Positions 1 to 13,800 of a stretch of DNA of 64,000 nt are shown in pieces. The position numbers and the translations under genes are program-made. How positions within the stretch are numbered: the first letter of the stretch is position 1; each line of letters begins with the position of its first letter. The stretch is from Neodiprion pinetum. Lineage: Eukaryota > Arthropoda > Insecta > Hymenoptera > Diprionidae. The stretch is taken from contig NC_060232.1 in assembly GCF_021155775.2 (NCBI RefSeq), positions 11,258,251-11,322,250 of the forward strand, written 5' to 3'. The notes under the pieces were generated by a model, which worked only from the letters and a program-made list of their open reading frames with translations, had not been told where the DNA came from and made no database searches.

Positions 1-135
1 GTATTCTCTTTGCTTGGTGTACAGTACTTTTTTCTCCAACAGCAGCATATTACTTGATAGATAATTATATTCTACACTCAATTATTACAATTAAAATGTT
101 ACTAAACATATATTTTCCCTGTAAAAATCGTCGAC
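1..135 (-). other. unc80: unc-80 3' UTR (truncated by window edge)
   Basis: Sequence downstream of the unc-80 stop codon on the minus strand. No AATAAA (TTTATT on the plus strand) is present in these 135 bases, so the polyadenylation site must lie outside the window. Confidence 0.6.
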
Positions 136-1856
136 TCAGATTAACGTGTCCTCGTCTTGGGTTTGAAATACCATAAGTAAAGAGTGCTGGGACGATGATC
201 GCTGACTGTTTGTTAATAAGGCAGTTTTTTCTCCTCCACTTCCATTAATCGAACAATCAGGTGAGCTACCGTCGCATACAATGTAATTCGTTGTCGCACT
301 ACTGGTAGAGGGTAGATCGTTGAGATCAGGTGAGGCCAAGGGCGGAGCTGATTGAATTCCGCTTTCCAATGACATAAGTTGCATGCTATAAGATTCGCGA
401 TAACCGGAAGTACTCGAAGTTTGTGAAATCACGCTGGTATCTTCGTCCCACGATATGTCCGATTGTTGATGATTTCCACGACTATCATTGTGTCCTTGAC
501 GAGCAGATAGACTACGCTTCGATCGAATAGATGACGATTCAGATGGGATACCAGAAACTGATAGTTCCGTAGCTGTTGGTGGAGTCGAAGCCATCGGTTG
601 ATTGGAAGTATCTGGGGACTCCAATTTTATATGTGACACCTGAAAATTATTGTTTCATGTTTCAAATTCATCCTTGCTATCTTGTAAATACATTTCATTG
701 AAATGTTATCAAAATAAGACTCTGTCATGTCTGCCTTGGACCGTCCAATCTGGTTTAAACCTTATTAACATTTTTGGGTACTATGCCATACACATACTTC
801 AATACGACTCCTTCGACTTTTTCTTAAGCGAAAGGTTTTCTTGCTTTGTCCTGTTGAACGCTGTAGACGTGGTCTGATGCTGCGAGATTCCCCAGAGCTG
901 TCCTCGGTTGGACTGCTTGGACTCAATTGAGTTGTTAAGGTTTCTCCTGCACACAAGGTGAAATAAATATATGTGTAAGTTTTGTATAAATATTCAACAG
1001 TTGCCGCATTAGTGAAAAAAAAAAAATTACTACTCGTGCTACGTTTTAAAATTAGGAAGATAATTTTGTTACTCATCACCTCTTAGGATAAATATTTTTA
1101 TGATACGTATTTATACACTTTTATTTTATTGTGAAATTATCTTTCCAGAATTTTATTACTAAATTGAAAAACAATAGCAAGCATAAATGAAAAACTCATA
1201 TAAATATGTACAATATCTTGGTTTAGTTACAGATTTTATAATGTTTGTTATAGGAATTTGAAAAGAAGAAAGTAACAAGAGTTCATTGCTACGAAATGAT
1301 CGTGCAAAATAAAATAGATTTTACACACAGAAAGAGATACAGAAAAAGACAATGTGGACAAAAGACATACGAAGATGAAACGAACAAACTGATCGATTAT
1401 TTTATGCATTCTTGAGAAGTTAAAGACTTTTTTTCCGAATATGTCGAGTACTTTTCAAAGATATCAACGCTGGCTTGTTCTTCTATTTTCAAACGCTACG
1501 AGACCGGGTGATATAAATTGATTCAGGAAGCATCATCCGGAGACGAATGATCTGTGATAACCGAAACCATTCGAAGTATCGAAAAACAATATTTTATATG
1601 TTTTCGATCAAAGGTGGTTGCCTGTTGCTGTTTTCATTTTAACAAAAATGATTTTACAAGAAGATGGAAGTCAAGACCGGGTCTAGGCGTGCTGCTAATG
1701 AATCTTGATATAATGGAGGGAGGAAGGATTTACCTGAAGAGTGCCTAAACTCTACAGAAGAGACAAAGCGCAGTTTGGACGTCTTTTGATGAGGTAATAT
1801 AGGGTGAGACTTAACATTGTTATGTTCATCATTAGCAGAAGATGGTTGGGATCTAT
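136..1856 (-). CDS. unc80: unc-80 last coding exons and C-terminus
   Basis: Exons: 1734-1856, 798-946, 136-639. The acceptor at 1856 (GTTTCAG) was preferred over one at 1879 because only the former gives the phase required by the preceding exon's donor. The tail is Ser/Thr-rich and ends DEDTLI, a class-I PDZ ligand (T-x-hydrophobic). 798-946 contains a basic RLRKSRRSRIE stretch. The stop codon is TGA at 138-136. The 3.3-kb intron before 1856 and the 787-nt intron before 946 are among the longest in the gene. Confidence 0.88.
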
Positions 1857-4800
1857 CTGAAACATGCCACATTGAACGTCTAGTATGAGGACAGAACGAT
1901 CATCAGACAGTAGGACTGACCACTCCATTGTGTAATGTTGTAATTCACATCTATACATTTACAGAGAATATTATTTGCTATATATAGATTATTGTTTATG
2001 AAGTATATTTATAGATAGAATAATTATGAAATACAAAATTTGAATTGTGGCAAAACGATGGACTATTTTTTGTGTGGTTTTTTTGTTTTGTTTTGTTTGT
2101 TAATAAAAAAAATTGTATCGTAATTTTCACATCTTGTTCAAAGTTAAAGAAATGTTGATTTCTGCACAATTTATAATTTTAATATTTGGACAATGTTTTA
2201 CTAGAAAAATAATAATTACTTCGCTGAAAAATGGAAAACCAAGGATCAAATATAACATAACATAATTTCTAATGTAATTTGCGTGTGCAAATGATTTTAG
2301 ATATCATTGAAAGAATACTTTGTTTAAGTTGAAATTATTCTGTGTTATTATATAGTATATTGATTTTTATGTGAGCCTATTTTCAGTAGAGGGAAACGTT
2401 TTAATTCGAGAAAATGAAGTTGACGGCGGAGCCCATGTGTAAAACAAGCACTGATTAGTCTTATGGCTGTCTTTCGCTGTTTTGAACGTTAAGGGTATTG
2501 CCTAGATTCAACACCATTAACCCATTGAGACACACATTGGTTTTGTTTTTAAGTTAAAGGCTGAGTGAATATCGCACGGCTTTCGAAAAAATATAATTAT
2601 TAATTTAAGTTAATTATTTCGAAACAATGATCGATGTTATTTATCTCATGTTTGTTTCGTGTTACAAAGGAAATTTTTTTTTGAAATCGTCACTATCGGT
2701 ATATCTTTAATATTTGATTCAAACCTAAGATGACCGAATAGTTACTAGCAAGGTGAACAACAAATGAAACGTTTTGTTTTTATTTTTCTCGCACAAAGCA
2801 CGGGGATGTTCCTATTTCTTTTCCGGTTATATCAGGCTAATTTACACTGGTGACAATCTCTCTGCATTCTGCTGGTCTCAACCGCACGATTTGGTTACAG
2901 ATCACAGGATAAAGAAAAGTCCGAATCTGCTACTAGGCAACATCCTTAAACCCCCCCATCGAAAGTGAAAGTATTAAATTATTATCATTGAACAATAAAC
3001 ATGTAATGGGAAATTGTTCAGCTAACTGAATTGTTGATATGTTGATCCTTTCTTACATTAGTAGTGAAAACACCATAGAATAAGAAATCATATATTCACT
3101 CAATGCAAGTAATAATGTGACAAAAAATAATTCGAACAAAATGCAATTTACAAAGTTATTAGTGTATTTGAATTAGAAGTAGAATATTTAGTGATTACAG
3201 TATTGTTATTTCAAAAATATATCGATAGTTACACCACTGATATTGATATCAGTGTGTAAATCATATATATGTATATATATTAATATATATATCATCACCA
3301 TCAGCAACGATATATATCGTACATACAAATTAAGGTGGTCGTTAATTCGGGTTTGGAGAAACTTTCGGCGCGACGCCCTGAGATTTATGCCAAACTGTTC
3401 GAAAATAATGTGTTAAAAATTTCACTTCGCTAATCAATGGAACGTCGTGCACCATCAGGATCGAATCTCCTCCATTGAGAATTGATTCTCGAGTAGATAT
3501 TTGACCTACATTATTTTTAATCACTGGGGGCGTTACGATGAAAATTTGTCTATTCCCAAATTAGAGACCAGCCTAATGTATAAATACATATATCTGTGTA
3601 AGTAACATAATTGTCTGTTGCGGATTGACGAACGATGATCACCGTATCTAGAAGTTAATTCAATTTTACTCCAGACTGATCAACATATTGCAAAGAAAGG
3701 CACAAAAGCAACTATATGTATATGTATAGTAACGAAGTGGCTACATAATGATAATGGGATACCAACTGTTGGATAATACCATTGTCTAAATACTGCTATG
3801 TAATAAGTTTATCATAATTACATAATATATGGCAAATCAATATGTAACGAATATGCTAAGGGAAAAAACAACACAGGACAAAATGCAACAGAAGGTGAGT
3901 GAGTACGATTAGAATGGTATCAAGAGTATATTAATATTTAGATACGTAATAGTGTGAAGCATAAAGGATATACACACGTAGTATATGAAAAAGTGTGATA
4001 ATAATAAGTATAGACTTGCGTAGATTCTGTGTGCTTACCTCTGTTCCCTAGCTAGCAATGGAAGCAACGTAACATCAGTGTGTCAATATATCTGAATCTC
4101 AGGTACAATACTTTATCTTCATGATTGTTTTTTTTTCTTTCTTTTCTCCTTATACGTGGTTTGTGTCATTTTTCACGCCTTTCAACTTATTTAAATATAC
4201 TAGGTGTATATTTGAGATCATCTATAGAGTGTCGGTGTAACTGAATTAAGCTCAACAATAAACAATAAATGATGCCAAATGATACATTTAATTTGTTTTC
4301 ACATACGTGGAGCTTATGGCATTACCCTCTCAACGAGAATTAACATATTTATTCAAAACAATTTTCTAATTGTAATTAACAATGCTAGTCAAAGAATTAG
4401 TCAAAAGTAAATCGTAGATCCAAAATTATTCCGAGTAAGAAAAAGTAAATTATTCATTGTGGGAAGAGTTGATCGAATAGTTCGTAGAACGATTGCAGTC
4501 AGACATGTCTCAGTTATAATTTAGAAGAATGATAAACAAAACTGCGTAAAATCCTGATCAATAGTCGTGTATTCAAAACTATGAAGATAATATTGCATTT
4601 TGGTATGATTTAAATTACGAAGTATCTACATTTTATAAGTAGGATTACTTTTGTGTGAGCACCTGCTGCAGTGCCATAGACAATGGCTTAATCCAACTGT
4701 GGTACCTACTGTGTTTATCTGTCAGAAGTACTTTGGTAAACGGCTTGTGTCTGTGGGAATTTCATTTACTATCTGCGAAAGACACGCAGTATGGTTCACG

Positions 4801-7800
4801 TCTCGACGTTACAATATTGTAATATAAAGATCTGGAAAGATCAGATCAGCTGTAATATTGGTAATTCAAGTATTATACTTGAATTATTTACATTTTAAAA
4901 AGAAACATAATGTAAAGATTCCCTTGACTTCACGTTCGTCATTGTATCTCAGTTTGAAAATGAACAATAATCAGAGATTAAACAAGTGTAGCCTTCATGC
5001 AAAATACTTCTGACATTTTAATTAATATAATTACGTTGATCTACCGTTAATTTGTTTTGTTAGGAACATAAAATTTAAATTATTTGGAAAAAAGTCAGCG
5101 GAAAAACAAAATTAAATTAAATACCTGTCGAAAGTGGCTGATCCGTTTGCACGTCCTTAGTACTGTACTCGCTGACTTCCTTCAATGTTGTTGATCCAGC
5201 ACTTGTACTCGACGCAGAGCCTGGAACGGAATGAAAAGTTGAAGATAAGAAATAGAGTCCGAATCTATAGTTTGAATTAAATTAAGCCTCGACAAACTGT
5301 GTACGATTTCTCGTACATGTACTCCATGTAGACGATATTCAAAACAGAATGTGCTTTCTTCAAATCAAAGTAAGTATATGTTGTAATCAATGAGATAACG
5401 CTCGCATAACGTTCACGTTGTCGTATTACAAATATCGTAATCGTTCTAATGATACGGGCGTGCCCCTAATATTGTAAATATCATAGTCAAAGCATTTATC
5501 ATTGAATATATGTGCAAGGGTGCGACTCGATGCGATTCCTATGCTGGTATGCCGCTGGAGATCGGATAGTAAAATTTTGCTAAAGTTGAAGACGGGAGAC
5601 AAGCATACCTCTGGTGACATTAGTAGTTGGTTGTACTGAAGTTGGTGGATGTATGACAGGGAATTGAGGTTGAATCGCATGTGCTGATTTTGGGATGAGT
5701 GATTGATTGTAAGTGTGTGGTGGAGTTGGATGAGACACTGGTGTAGGCTGAGAATGTTGAGAGGGAGTCTCTGCAGGGGTACGATTGATATGAGCACGCG
5801 AACCGAGATCCCCTGTAAGTAAGTCGATAAGAGAAGGTCTCTGAGTCCGTCCATGTTGCCCCTCGTTGCTATTCGGTATCGCATTCGGAGCTCCTGGGTG
5901 CATGTCAACTACACTCCTTTTTGGTTCCGGTTGCATTTCGTCTGAAGAAAGTCAAGAGAATTTGGCGTATATTTAACAATTAATTCCACATCGTTATCCT
6001 GGCATTGCAGGATACAGTTGAAGACATGCTCACCGAACTTACGGTCGTCGATTTCCTCTTTCAGATCTTTCAGATCATGAGATAAGTCAGTCAATAAGGT
6101 ACCGCGTGATTTTGGAACCGGCATACCAATTCCGTTGATTTTTTTTCTAATAATGCTCTGCATGTTTCTCTCGTGTTCGGATATTGGTGGCTGCCCAATT
6201 TTGTGCACTATAAAGGGTAACATTTGTATGTAAAGAGCTGTCCGATGAGTGACTACAAATTCCAAAAAGTCCCACAAATGTATCGATGCCTCGTTGCGCT
6301 TGTTCAAAAGTCGCATGGTGCGTAAAATTCTAGGCCATTCTGTCTTCAGTTCTGCTTCGAAGCAAATGATCATAATCTTCAATGCTAAAGGATAAAAAGA
6401 TTCAAAATACTGCACACACTGTGTGGATTTTCTCGGATTTCACAATCCGTCAAGATATTGTTAATTTATTGCATCAGAAAATATCATTACGTACCTAAGA
6501 ATGCAACTTGATACAATGTTAATGATATTTTTGTTGGCGCCTTTGCATCCCTGGCAGTGAACGTCAAGCTACCGGTTCTCATGTCGGTCGCGGTTTTTAA
6601 ATTTTGTGCTGTAATGGGAGCAGTTTTTGCCGTCGGTGGCCACAAGGTATTCAAAACAGCTGTCAGAGTAAAACTTATGTCTGCCTGTCTCAATTTGGGA
6701 ACATCTGGATGAAAAATGGATTAGATTATTGAATGAAGCATATTCTGTAGGATTGATTATACGTAATCGATTGGTTCAATGAAGAATACAGAAAAAAAAG
6801 AAACTTTAACATTTGCGCATGGTTATCTTACCCTTTCTGCCCGTGCCAACACGCAAGAATAGAGGTATTAGTAGATTCAGAAGTACACTTTCCGTTCGAT
6901 TTTGAGTAGAGAACATTGATTGCCCTCCGCAGACATTCTCCAATGAATAAACGTCCCCGAGAGAAATTACGTGGAGAGCTATCAAGCGTAATACTGTTGA
7001 ACAAAAATGCTGCGGTGGTATTTGACTCATTAGAGCAGCTGATGCAGCCGATGCTACTTCCACCAAGCCAGTTGTATCCCCAATTATGAGAGCCTATTGG
7101 ATAAAAAAAGGTGCACATAAATATGTAGCAAGTACCTAAGTATGGTCGTAAGAAGAAAGAATTGTACAAATAACTTTACCTGGCATGTGCTTAGAAGTGT
7201 CTTTAAGTGTTGAAAATGAGCAATGTACGGATATCTTGACAATGTTTCATAAACACCCTTCAACAGATCACCCGCAGCTTCCCAGTCGGTGTTTCGTCTG
7301 ATTGAAGCTTTTTTATAAATTTTACTAAATGTTTTGTCAAGTCGTCGCAAAATAATTATTAAAGCTGGCCTCATATCGTCGTTGGACCATTCGGTAGATG
7401 GGAGTATATCATTCATGTATCTTCGCAATCCTCTGCAACCCATTGTGTCGGAATCGTAGGGTGAAATCTTTAAAAGGCTGTGAGCAATGTCCGCTAGTCT
7501 CTGAAACGAATCGTGTCAAACTTACTGTCAAAACTGACGGACTTCGATAATATCTTCCACTCTTCTTCAATATGTGTTACCATAATAGTCACTCACCACG
7601 TGGCATTTGGAATCAAGCAATTCAATTGCTTTACCATCCTGAGTTGCTTTTTTATTCAATTCGGCAAGACGCAGAGAGCATCTAGCAAGGAAGTCTCCTA
7701 CCATATTCAGGAGAGTATCTCTTGGTCTTCTGAATTCAGTCTTATGGCAATTTTCCGAGTCTTCGTTGTCTCTGTCGTACAGAATTTTCGTCCTCGAATG

Positions 7801-10800
7801 TTCTATATATTTATTGTGGGTTTCATCATCAAAATCAAAACCAGGCGAATACGGACCTTTACCGTAATTTCTCTGACTGGAGCCTTTATGTTCCGGGCTT
7901 GATCTCTGCGGCCCGTTGTAATTTCTGTATGGAGACGCGAAACATATGTTGTATTATCAAGAAACAAGTATCGTTACTTTAACATACTTAGTCAGAGCTT
8001 CGGAGTTGTTGACTAATGTCTTCACAGCAATGGCTAATTGATTAATAATTTCCTTTTCAGTTTTTCCTTCTTTGTTATAAGTAGGTGATTGAATTTGCTG
8101 CACATAACAAGGTAGTATTGCCTCCAAGATGATCTACAATATACCAATAATATGCACATTTATCACATGTAAAAAGGTCACCAAGATGTCAGCTATACGA
8201 AGCCTCAAATACATTTTACTCAAAGTGTTTGTAACAAACCAGCATTTGTTGCCCACGAACTGAATCAGCTGCATATGCAATAACCATAACACAAAGAGAG
8301 ATACAGTCCAAAACTGTAACCATTTCATTTTCATCGTGGTAACAAAAATCAATAGCCTTTAGCGGTTTATCTTCTTTCACCAATTCGCCAATATTTACAG
8401 GATCCGGTGATGGGGTTTCCAAGCTTAACAAAAGATTGAACAGGCAAGTAGACGCAACCTGAAACGTAAGATCTCGTTATTAATTGATTATTCAATTCGG
8501 GATCGCGTTACCAACGTCTGTATAAAAAATAACCTGCCTTGTGCGCTTCCCCGTGTACGCTCATTTCATCGGTGTCTAAAATTGCCGATACGCTACCAAA
8601 CATTTGAAGTATGAAAGGTTTTCTGTTCATAAGATAAAATTGTTTGACAGCGTATTCAACAGTGGTCTTCACCAATTTGTTTGTTTGATGATTGGAGTAC
8701 AGTTGCAATAACGTAGGCATAATTAGTAAGTATCCATTTGTTGAAAATATATTTTTAAAATTGTGAGCAGCATTGATGTATGTAGCCATTACGTATCTCA
8801 AAATACACGAATCTTCACTGTGCAGTATTATTGCTCCGTTTAGAACATTGAGAAACAGATGAATGTCACCAGAATAAGCAAAATTTCCTGCCATCGCTTC
8901 AAACATTCGAGCAATTAATCTCACCCACATAAATTTGTGCAATACATCTAAGCCGAGGAGTTCCTGAAATATGAATTCCACAATTCAGGGCCTAAAAGTT
9001 GATAAATTTGTCACAAATTTCTGTACTTCACTGTCATCTATTGTTCAATAAGGCATTTTCAATTTTTAGACAAAATTTTGAAGTATTTTACTGCATAAAT
9101 CCCTTTAGCGTCATAGCATCATCACTGTAATCGATCAGAAACATAATCACCTTCCCAATTTCTCCACCTTTGTAGAGATCGAGGTCAGCCTCTAGTGCTT
9201 TTCTTGGAAATGAAGGAAGTTTCATAAGTTCTTCGTGTAAAAATACTACTCTCTGGACAACCATATCCACATTTTTCAGAATCGCCCACGTTAAGAGCAC
9301 CTTGCCGATCTCTACAAACTTATGAATCAATTCCTGACGCTGTAAGGCATTGAAGGCTTCTTCGGGTTTCATGTGTACAAGTTCAAGTTGGGGGTACTGA
9401 GACCGCTTGAAAAAATAGTAATCTCGCACGTACGAGGTCGGGTTGTGTATTTGGTCTGGAAAAGTACTATTTTGTAAAAAGAAAATGCTTAACGCTACGT
9501 AAATAAACGTTGTATCAATAAAAATGATCAAAAGCGACTCACGTGTTTTGTAGTCGATCAAAAAATATTCCTTATGTTTACTTTCTTCTATGCCAAAAAA
9601 ATCCACAGATTCTCTCAAGATCTGACAAAATTGCGTGTCTTCTTGTACAGGAAATTGTGACGGGATTCCACCCGCATCTGGATCCTGCGGACCGTGTACT
9701 ATAATCTTTTTGGCCGATGGTACATTGGCCGTGAGAAGAATGGACGCATCGCACTGCTCTTTTCTCAGTATTTGCTTCAAATCTTTGAACATTATTCCAT
9801 GTACGCTGTGTACTACCTAGATGGAAATAGTAAACATTGTACGTCGTTGAAATAAAATGTGGGTGATAAATCTCGTGGTGCAACTAAAAACAGACCATAA
9901 ATACGTGTAACAAGGTCGTGAGTTTTCGAGAAAAGAATAAGAGTTGTTATCTACCATCCATAATATTGACAAGGCTGTCCCAATGAGCTTTTGTCCTTCT
10001 TCATGCGGTGAACGTACGTAAAACATAACATATCCTATGATGTAATTGTACAGAGCAAAAGCGGCCTGTTGTGGAAGTTTTGGAACAAATCTGATGAGAT
10101 GTCTAAGGATTTTGAACATCAGTTCCTGCTTCTCCCTTGTCAAACGCTCCAAAACGTAGCGTAAAAACAAAGCACTGTCCTCTACCAAGCAATTCCAAAT
10201 CACCTATTGAATGTAATTAATTATTGTTATTTAATAGGGGTAAATTTAAGCTTAAGTAGAAGGTTGACTCGCCTGATAAGCAACTTCATAGACTGCGTTC
10301 CCATCTTCAGAAACCGCAGCGTCGTCTAAAAGATTAATTATTTGTATAACAGCTGAACACAAAGACGACGGGAACAACGACAGAGCAGATTGTCCGTGAT
10401 GCGAAGTGTTTCTGGGTACCGATTCGCCTGGATCTTCGTCTCCTACGTTTCCTAGAAAAACAAATTGTTAAATTTGCTCAACACATTACCACGTCGTGAT
10501 GTCAATTTTCTCTAAATAACCGAGGATACCTTCATCATGATCGTCGCCAACAGGACTAGGCTCGTATGCCGCTTGTACCGTAATTGGTATAGTGGTAATT
10601 AAAAAATTTTCTCTCTCCTCCCGTTTTTTGTCATCCTGTGCCTGTAGAGCTTTTTTTATAAGTTCAGTTTGCTGTTTCTTACGAGTTTTCGTTGCTGTCA
10701 CCAACGACCTCTGAAATGGAATAATACAAATGCTGATAAACAGAGTAAAAATAATGATACAATTTAGCCAGATCATGAATTTGCCATTTACTTACATGAC

Positions 10801-13800
10801 GTTCCTGATTAATCGTTACTTCTTCAACTTTCGTTTTAACTTGAGGCATCCATGGTGGATCGACAACTGGCAACGATTCTATTCCAATTTTAGGAGAAGG
10901 CAATGTGAATTCTATACCAGGCGGTGGGACTTTGAAGGTCATATGAGCAGTTTCTTCCATACGGGGCCAAACCTGATATCGGAGTTTCCAAAGTACTTGA
11001 AATCTAAGAATAGCGTTTATTCTAATTGTGGTATTTGTATGATGTAGGCCGTGATGCATTATATCGCTTGCTTGGTTCGGGGCTCGCACTGCCGAAATGA
11101 TAAACAAGGATGCCGCTGATGCGGCAACTTCTTGGTTTGATTCAAGCAGAAGTTCCCAAGATACGGAAAGAATATCAACAAATAATTCTTCTGACATCAC
11201 AACGGCGCCTTTAACTAATGTTGCTAATGGTGTATGGAAGGCATCTTTGACCTGTGGGTAAGAGTTGTGTCTTGCTTTAGTTTATCTCACACCTACGTTC
11301 ATTTGTATTCTATGAGTATCGATACAGAGTTGCGTGCTTAACAGAGAGCGTAATATCTGAATTAAAAGAACTCGTGTTCTGTGCTTTTTACTCGACATAA
11401 ATTAGTTGAGTGGACTGAAAAAATTTCAACCTTAACTTAAAGCGCAATATTAAAAGCTTTTTATGATACAGTACCACAGATGAAGAAGCGTCGATCTATG
11501 ACTATTGGAAGAATATGCCCGCTCAAAGAATAATGACTGTTTCGATCACATTTAAAAAAAAGAAACATCTGAATTATACATAGAGCAGTTAGATTACCTG
11601 AGTTTTTATGTATTTTGAAATTGGTGGCAGGTTTTTGGATCGATTATCTTTATCGGGTCTTTTCGATGAATCTTTCCCTCTGTCAAAATCTGATTCTGCG
11701 ATATCTTTAGATGAGTCTCTGTGCCCTCCGATCAGTCTACCAGATTGAGAACCATCCAAGGCTCTCTCAATCCTGAATGAATTATTACATTATTAACAAG
11801 CTCAACAACGTAAATCGACTAAAATTACAAATTCAGATAAACCCACCTGTCTTTTCTGCCCATGCTATCTTTTCGACGAACCGGTGAGACTTGAGTACTG
11901 GCTTGATCGGAAACCTTGCGACTTCGTTTATCTTTTTTAGTATCATCTTTTTTATCTGTATCGAAATCGAATGTACCAGTTCCATTGATAATCCCGAACT
12001 CCTCTCCGTAAATTTTTCTAATTGATTTTATAAGCCTGGCGCTAGCGCGCATTTGTCGTCGATAACATATTGGGTGGCAGAAATTTTGATGAGAACAATA
12101 AAAGTTGAAGGAATTTGCTATTTGCACAACTACCTGAAAGTGCATGAAAACATTGTGTTTCATTTATGACAAGTAAATAGATTTACACAAATATTGTGTT
12201 TGCTTACTTTTAGCCAGGGAAAATTTTTGTTGGTTTCATCAGTGTCGTTGCTATCACTTGGACTCTCAGGAGGTTGATCATCGCTAAGTATTCCTGGAGA
12301 TTCTTCGCCGCTTACTTCGCCACCAAGTCCTGGTTCGGAAGTATCACTCCTGTCTGATAAAGAGCTCACTTTCCTTTTTGACTGAATAGAGTCTGCACGT
12401 TTTACAGTATCTAAATTAGAACCAAAGCGCAACACATAATTGATATCTTTGTTGGTTCGTAAAATCGACTCGCGATACTACGAAACTATTATTTGACATC
12501 TGGTACGAAATTAACAGTTGGGAGTCGCTGTCTTTATAACAATCTGTCTTGTTCCCAAGAGGAGCTAAGATAGTAATAAACTTACAAGTTTCACCCTCTC
12601 CATCTTTCCCATCTTTGGTGCCTCTGCGTAGCTTCAAGCTTCTTCGTTTAAAGGATCCAGTGGGATTACCTGCTGTTCCACGACGCAACAAAAATGGACG
12701 CCCCTGTGGAGCAGGAGCACGTTTACTCTTCTCCTTTTCGTTAATTTGTATCTCCTCTCCTTGAATTGTTACAGTAGACTTGCTACTACCCTCCGATTCA
12801 TTGTCCGGTTCGTGCAGTACAAAACTAATTTTTCTCTCTGCAAGGTATAATATACATGCGAGATGAGAAATTTCAAGAGTAGATACTTTAACTGTTGGAC
12901 TTGTAGAGAATCTCGCAAGACTCACCTGCCTCTCGATCTCCAGCAATCGACTGGAGACTTTGTGCCGATGTCTGGGAATGCCCCATTGAAGAAAGAGCCA
13001 TACTCCAACGGCGATTGGCTTCACGACTATACATTCTTTCCCATGGTGGAGGTCGTTCCCGAGTTGACAGTCTGCTGGACTTTGGCAAAGTCTGATATGT
13101 CTCTCTCAAAAATGCTGTTATTTCCAAAAGAAGTGTACAAGCCACCAGGCGAAGAGCAATTGGACATTGAGATCCATAACCATTGATACTGGCTGGAATA
13201 TGCATCAGTGGGAAATTTTTCAGATCGAGGTCAACCGTTTCACATGCAATAATCCACTACTAAAAATATAGTGGTCATGAGCCGTCATTGTAAATCATTT
13301 AATAGTGAGCATGGGATTACCTTCATCGAGAAAGTCCTCCTCCTCATCCTCCACCACTAGTTCCTTCTGTTTATTTTCGTCAGAAACCATCGCCGTTATG
13401 GCATCCACGTTATGCTTATCCTCAGCAAGCATTTCTTCTAGTCTTGTACCAATGGCCTAAAGGTAAAAGTCGAATATTGATAAGTGAACACAAGGTCTCG
13501 TAGAATTCCATTTTGACATTCAAACCATTCCTAGTCACCTCTGCCCATTGGTAGAACAATTTTCCAGCCGACCGCTGCAAAACGTGTGTTCGTCGCAGAC
13601 CAGTAGGTGCATTGCGACTGTTAAGTGGAACGGAAGGGCGAAAGATTGGGAAATTTAGTTTCATCCATGTCGGCCAATGGCCTTTATTGCATTGGTGTAC
13701 AAGATGAGCACATTCCAAAATGAGTGCGGCACGAGCTACGACAGGTGCGTGTGGCTAGATGAAAGAGAAAGTTGTACTCGTAGAAATTATAGTTGAGTAG

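Noticed and set aside
1860..1880. Alternative acceptor for unc-80 exon 1734-1856 at 1879
   Set aside because: It would need a phase-2 donor, whereas the preceding exon ends in phase 1.
3342..3524. Minus-strand 60-codon frame (STRESILNGGDS...) in the large 3' unc-80 intron, considered as an extra exon
   Set aside because: Possible acceptor and donor give phase 1 in and phase 0 out, which does not fit the phase-1/phase-1 junction between the flanking exons.
4039..4047. 9-nt candidate micro-exon (acceptor GCTAG, donor GTAAGC) in the same intron
   Set aside because: It is in phase and open, but nine bases with these signals can occur by chance in a 3.3-kb intron.
7513..7902. Plus-strand 129-codon frame
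   Set aside because: It is antisense to unc-80 exon 7597-7924, which has clear homology and phase-consistent splice sites.
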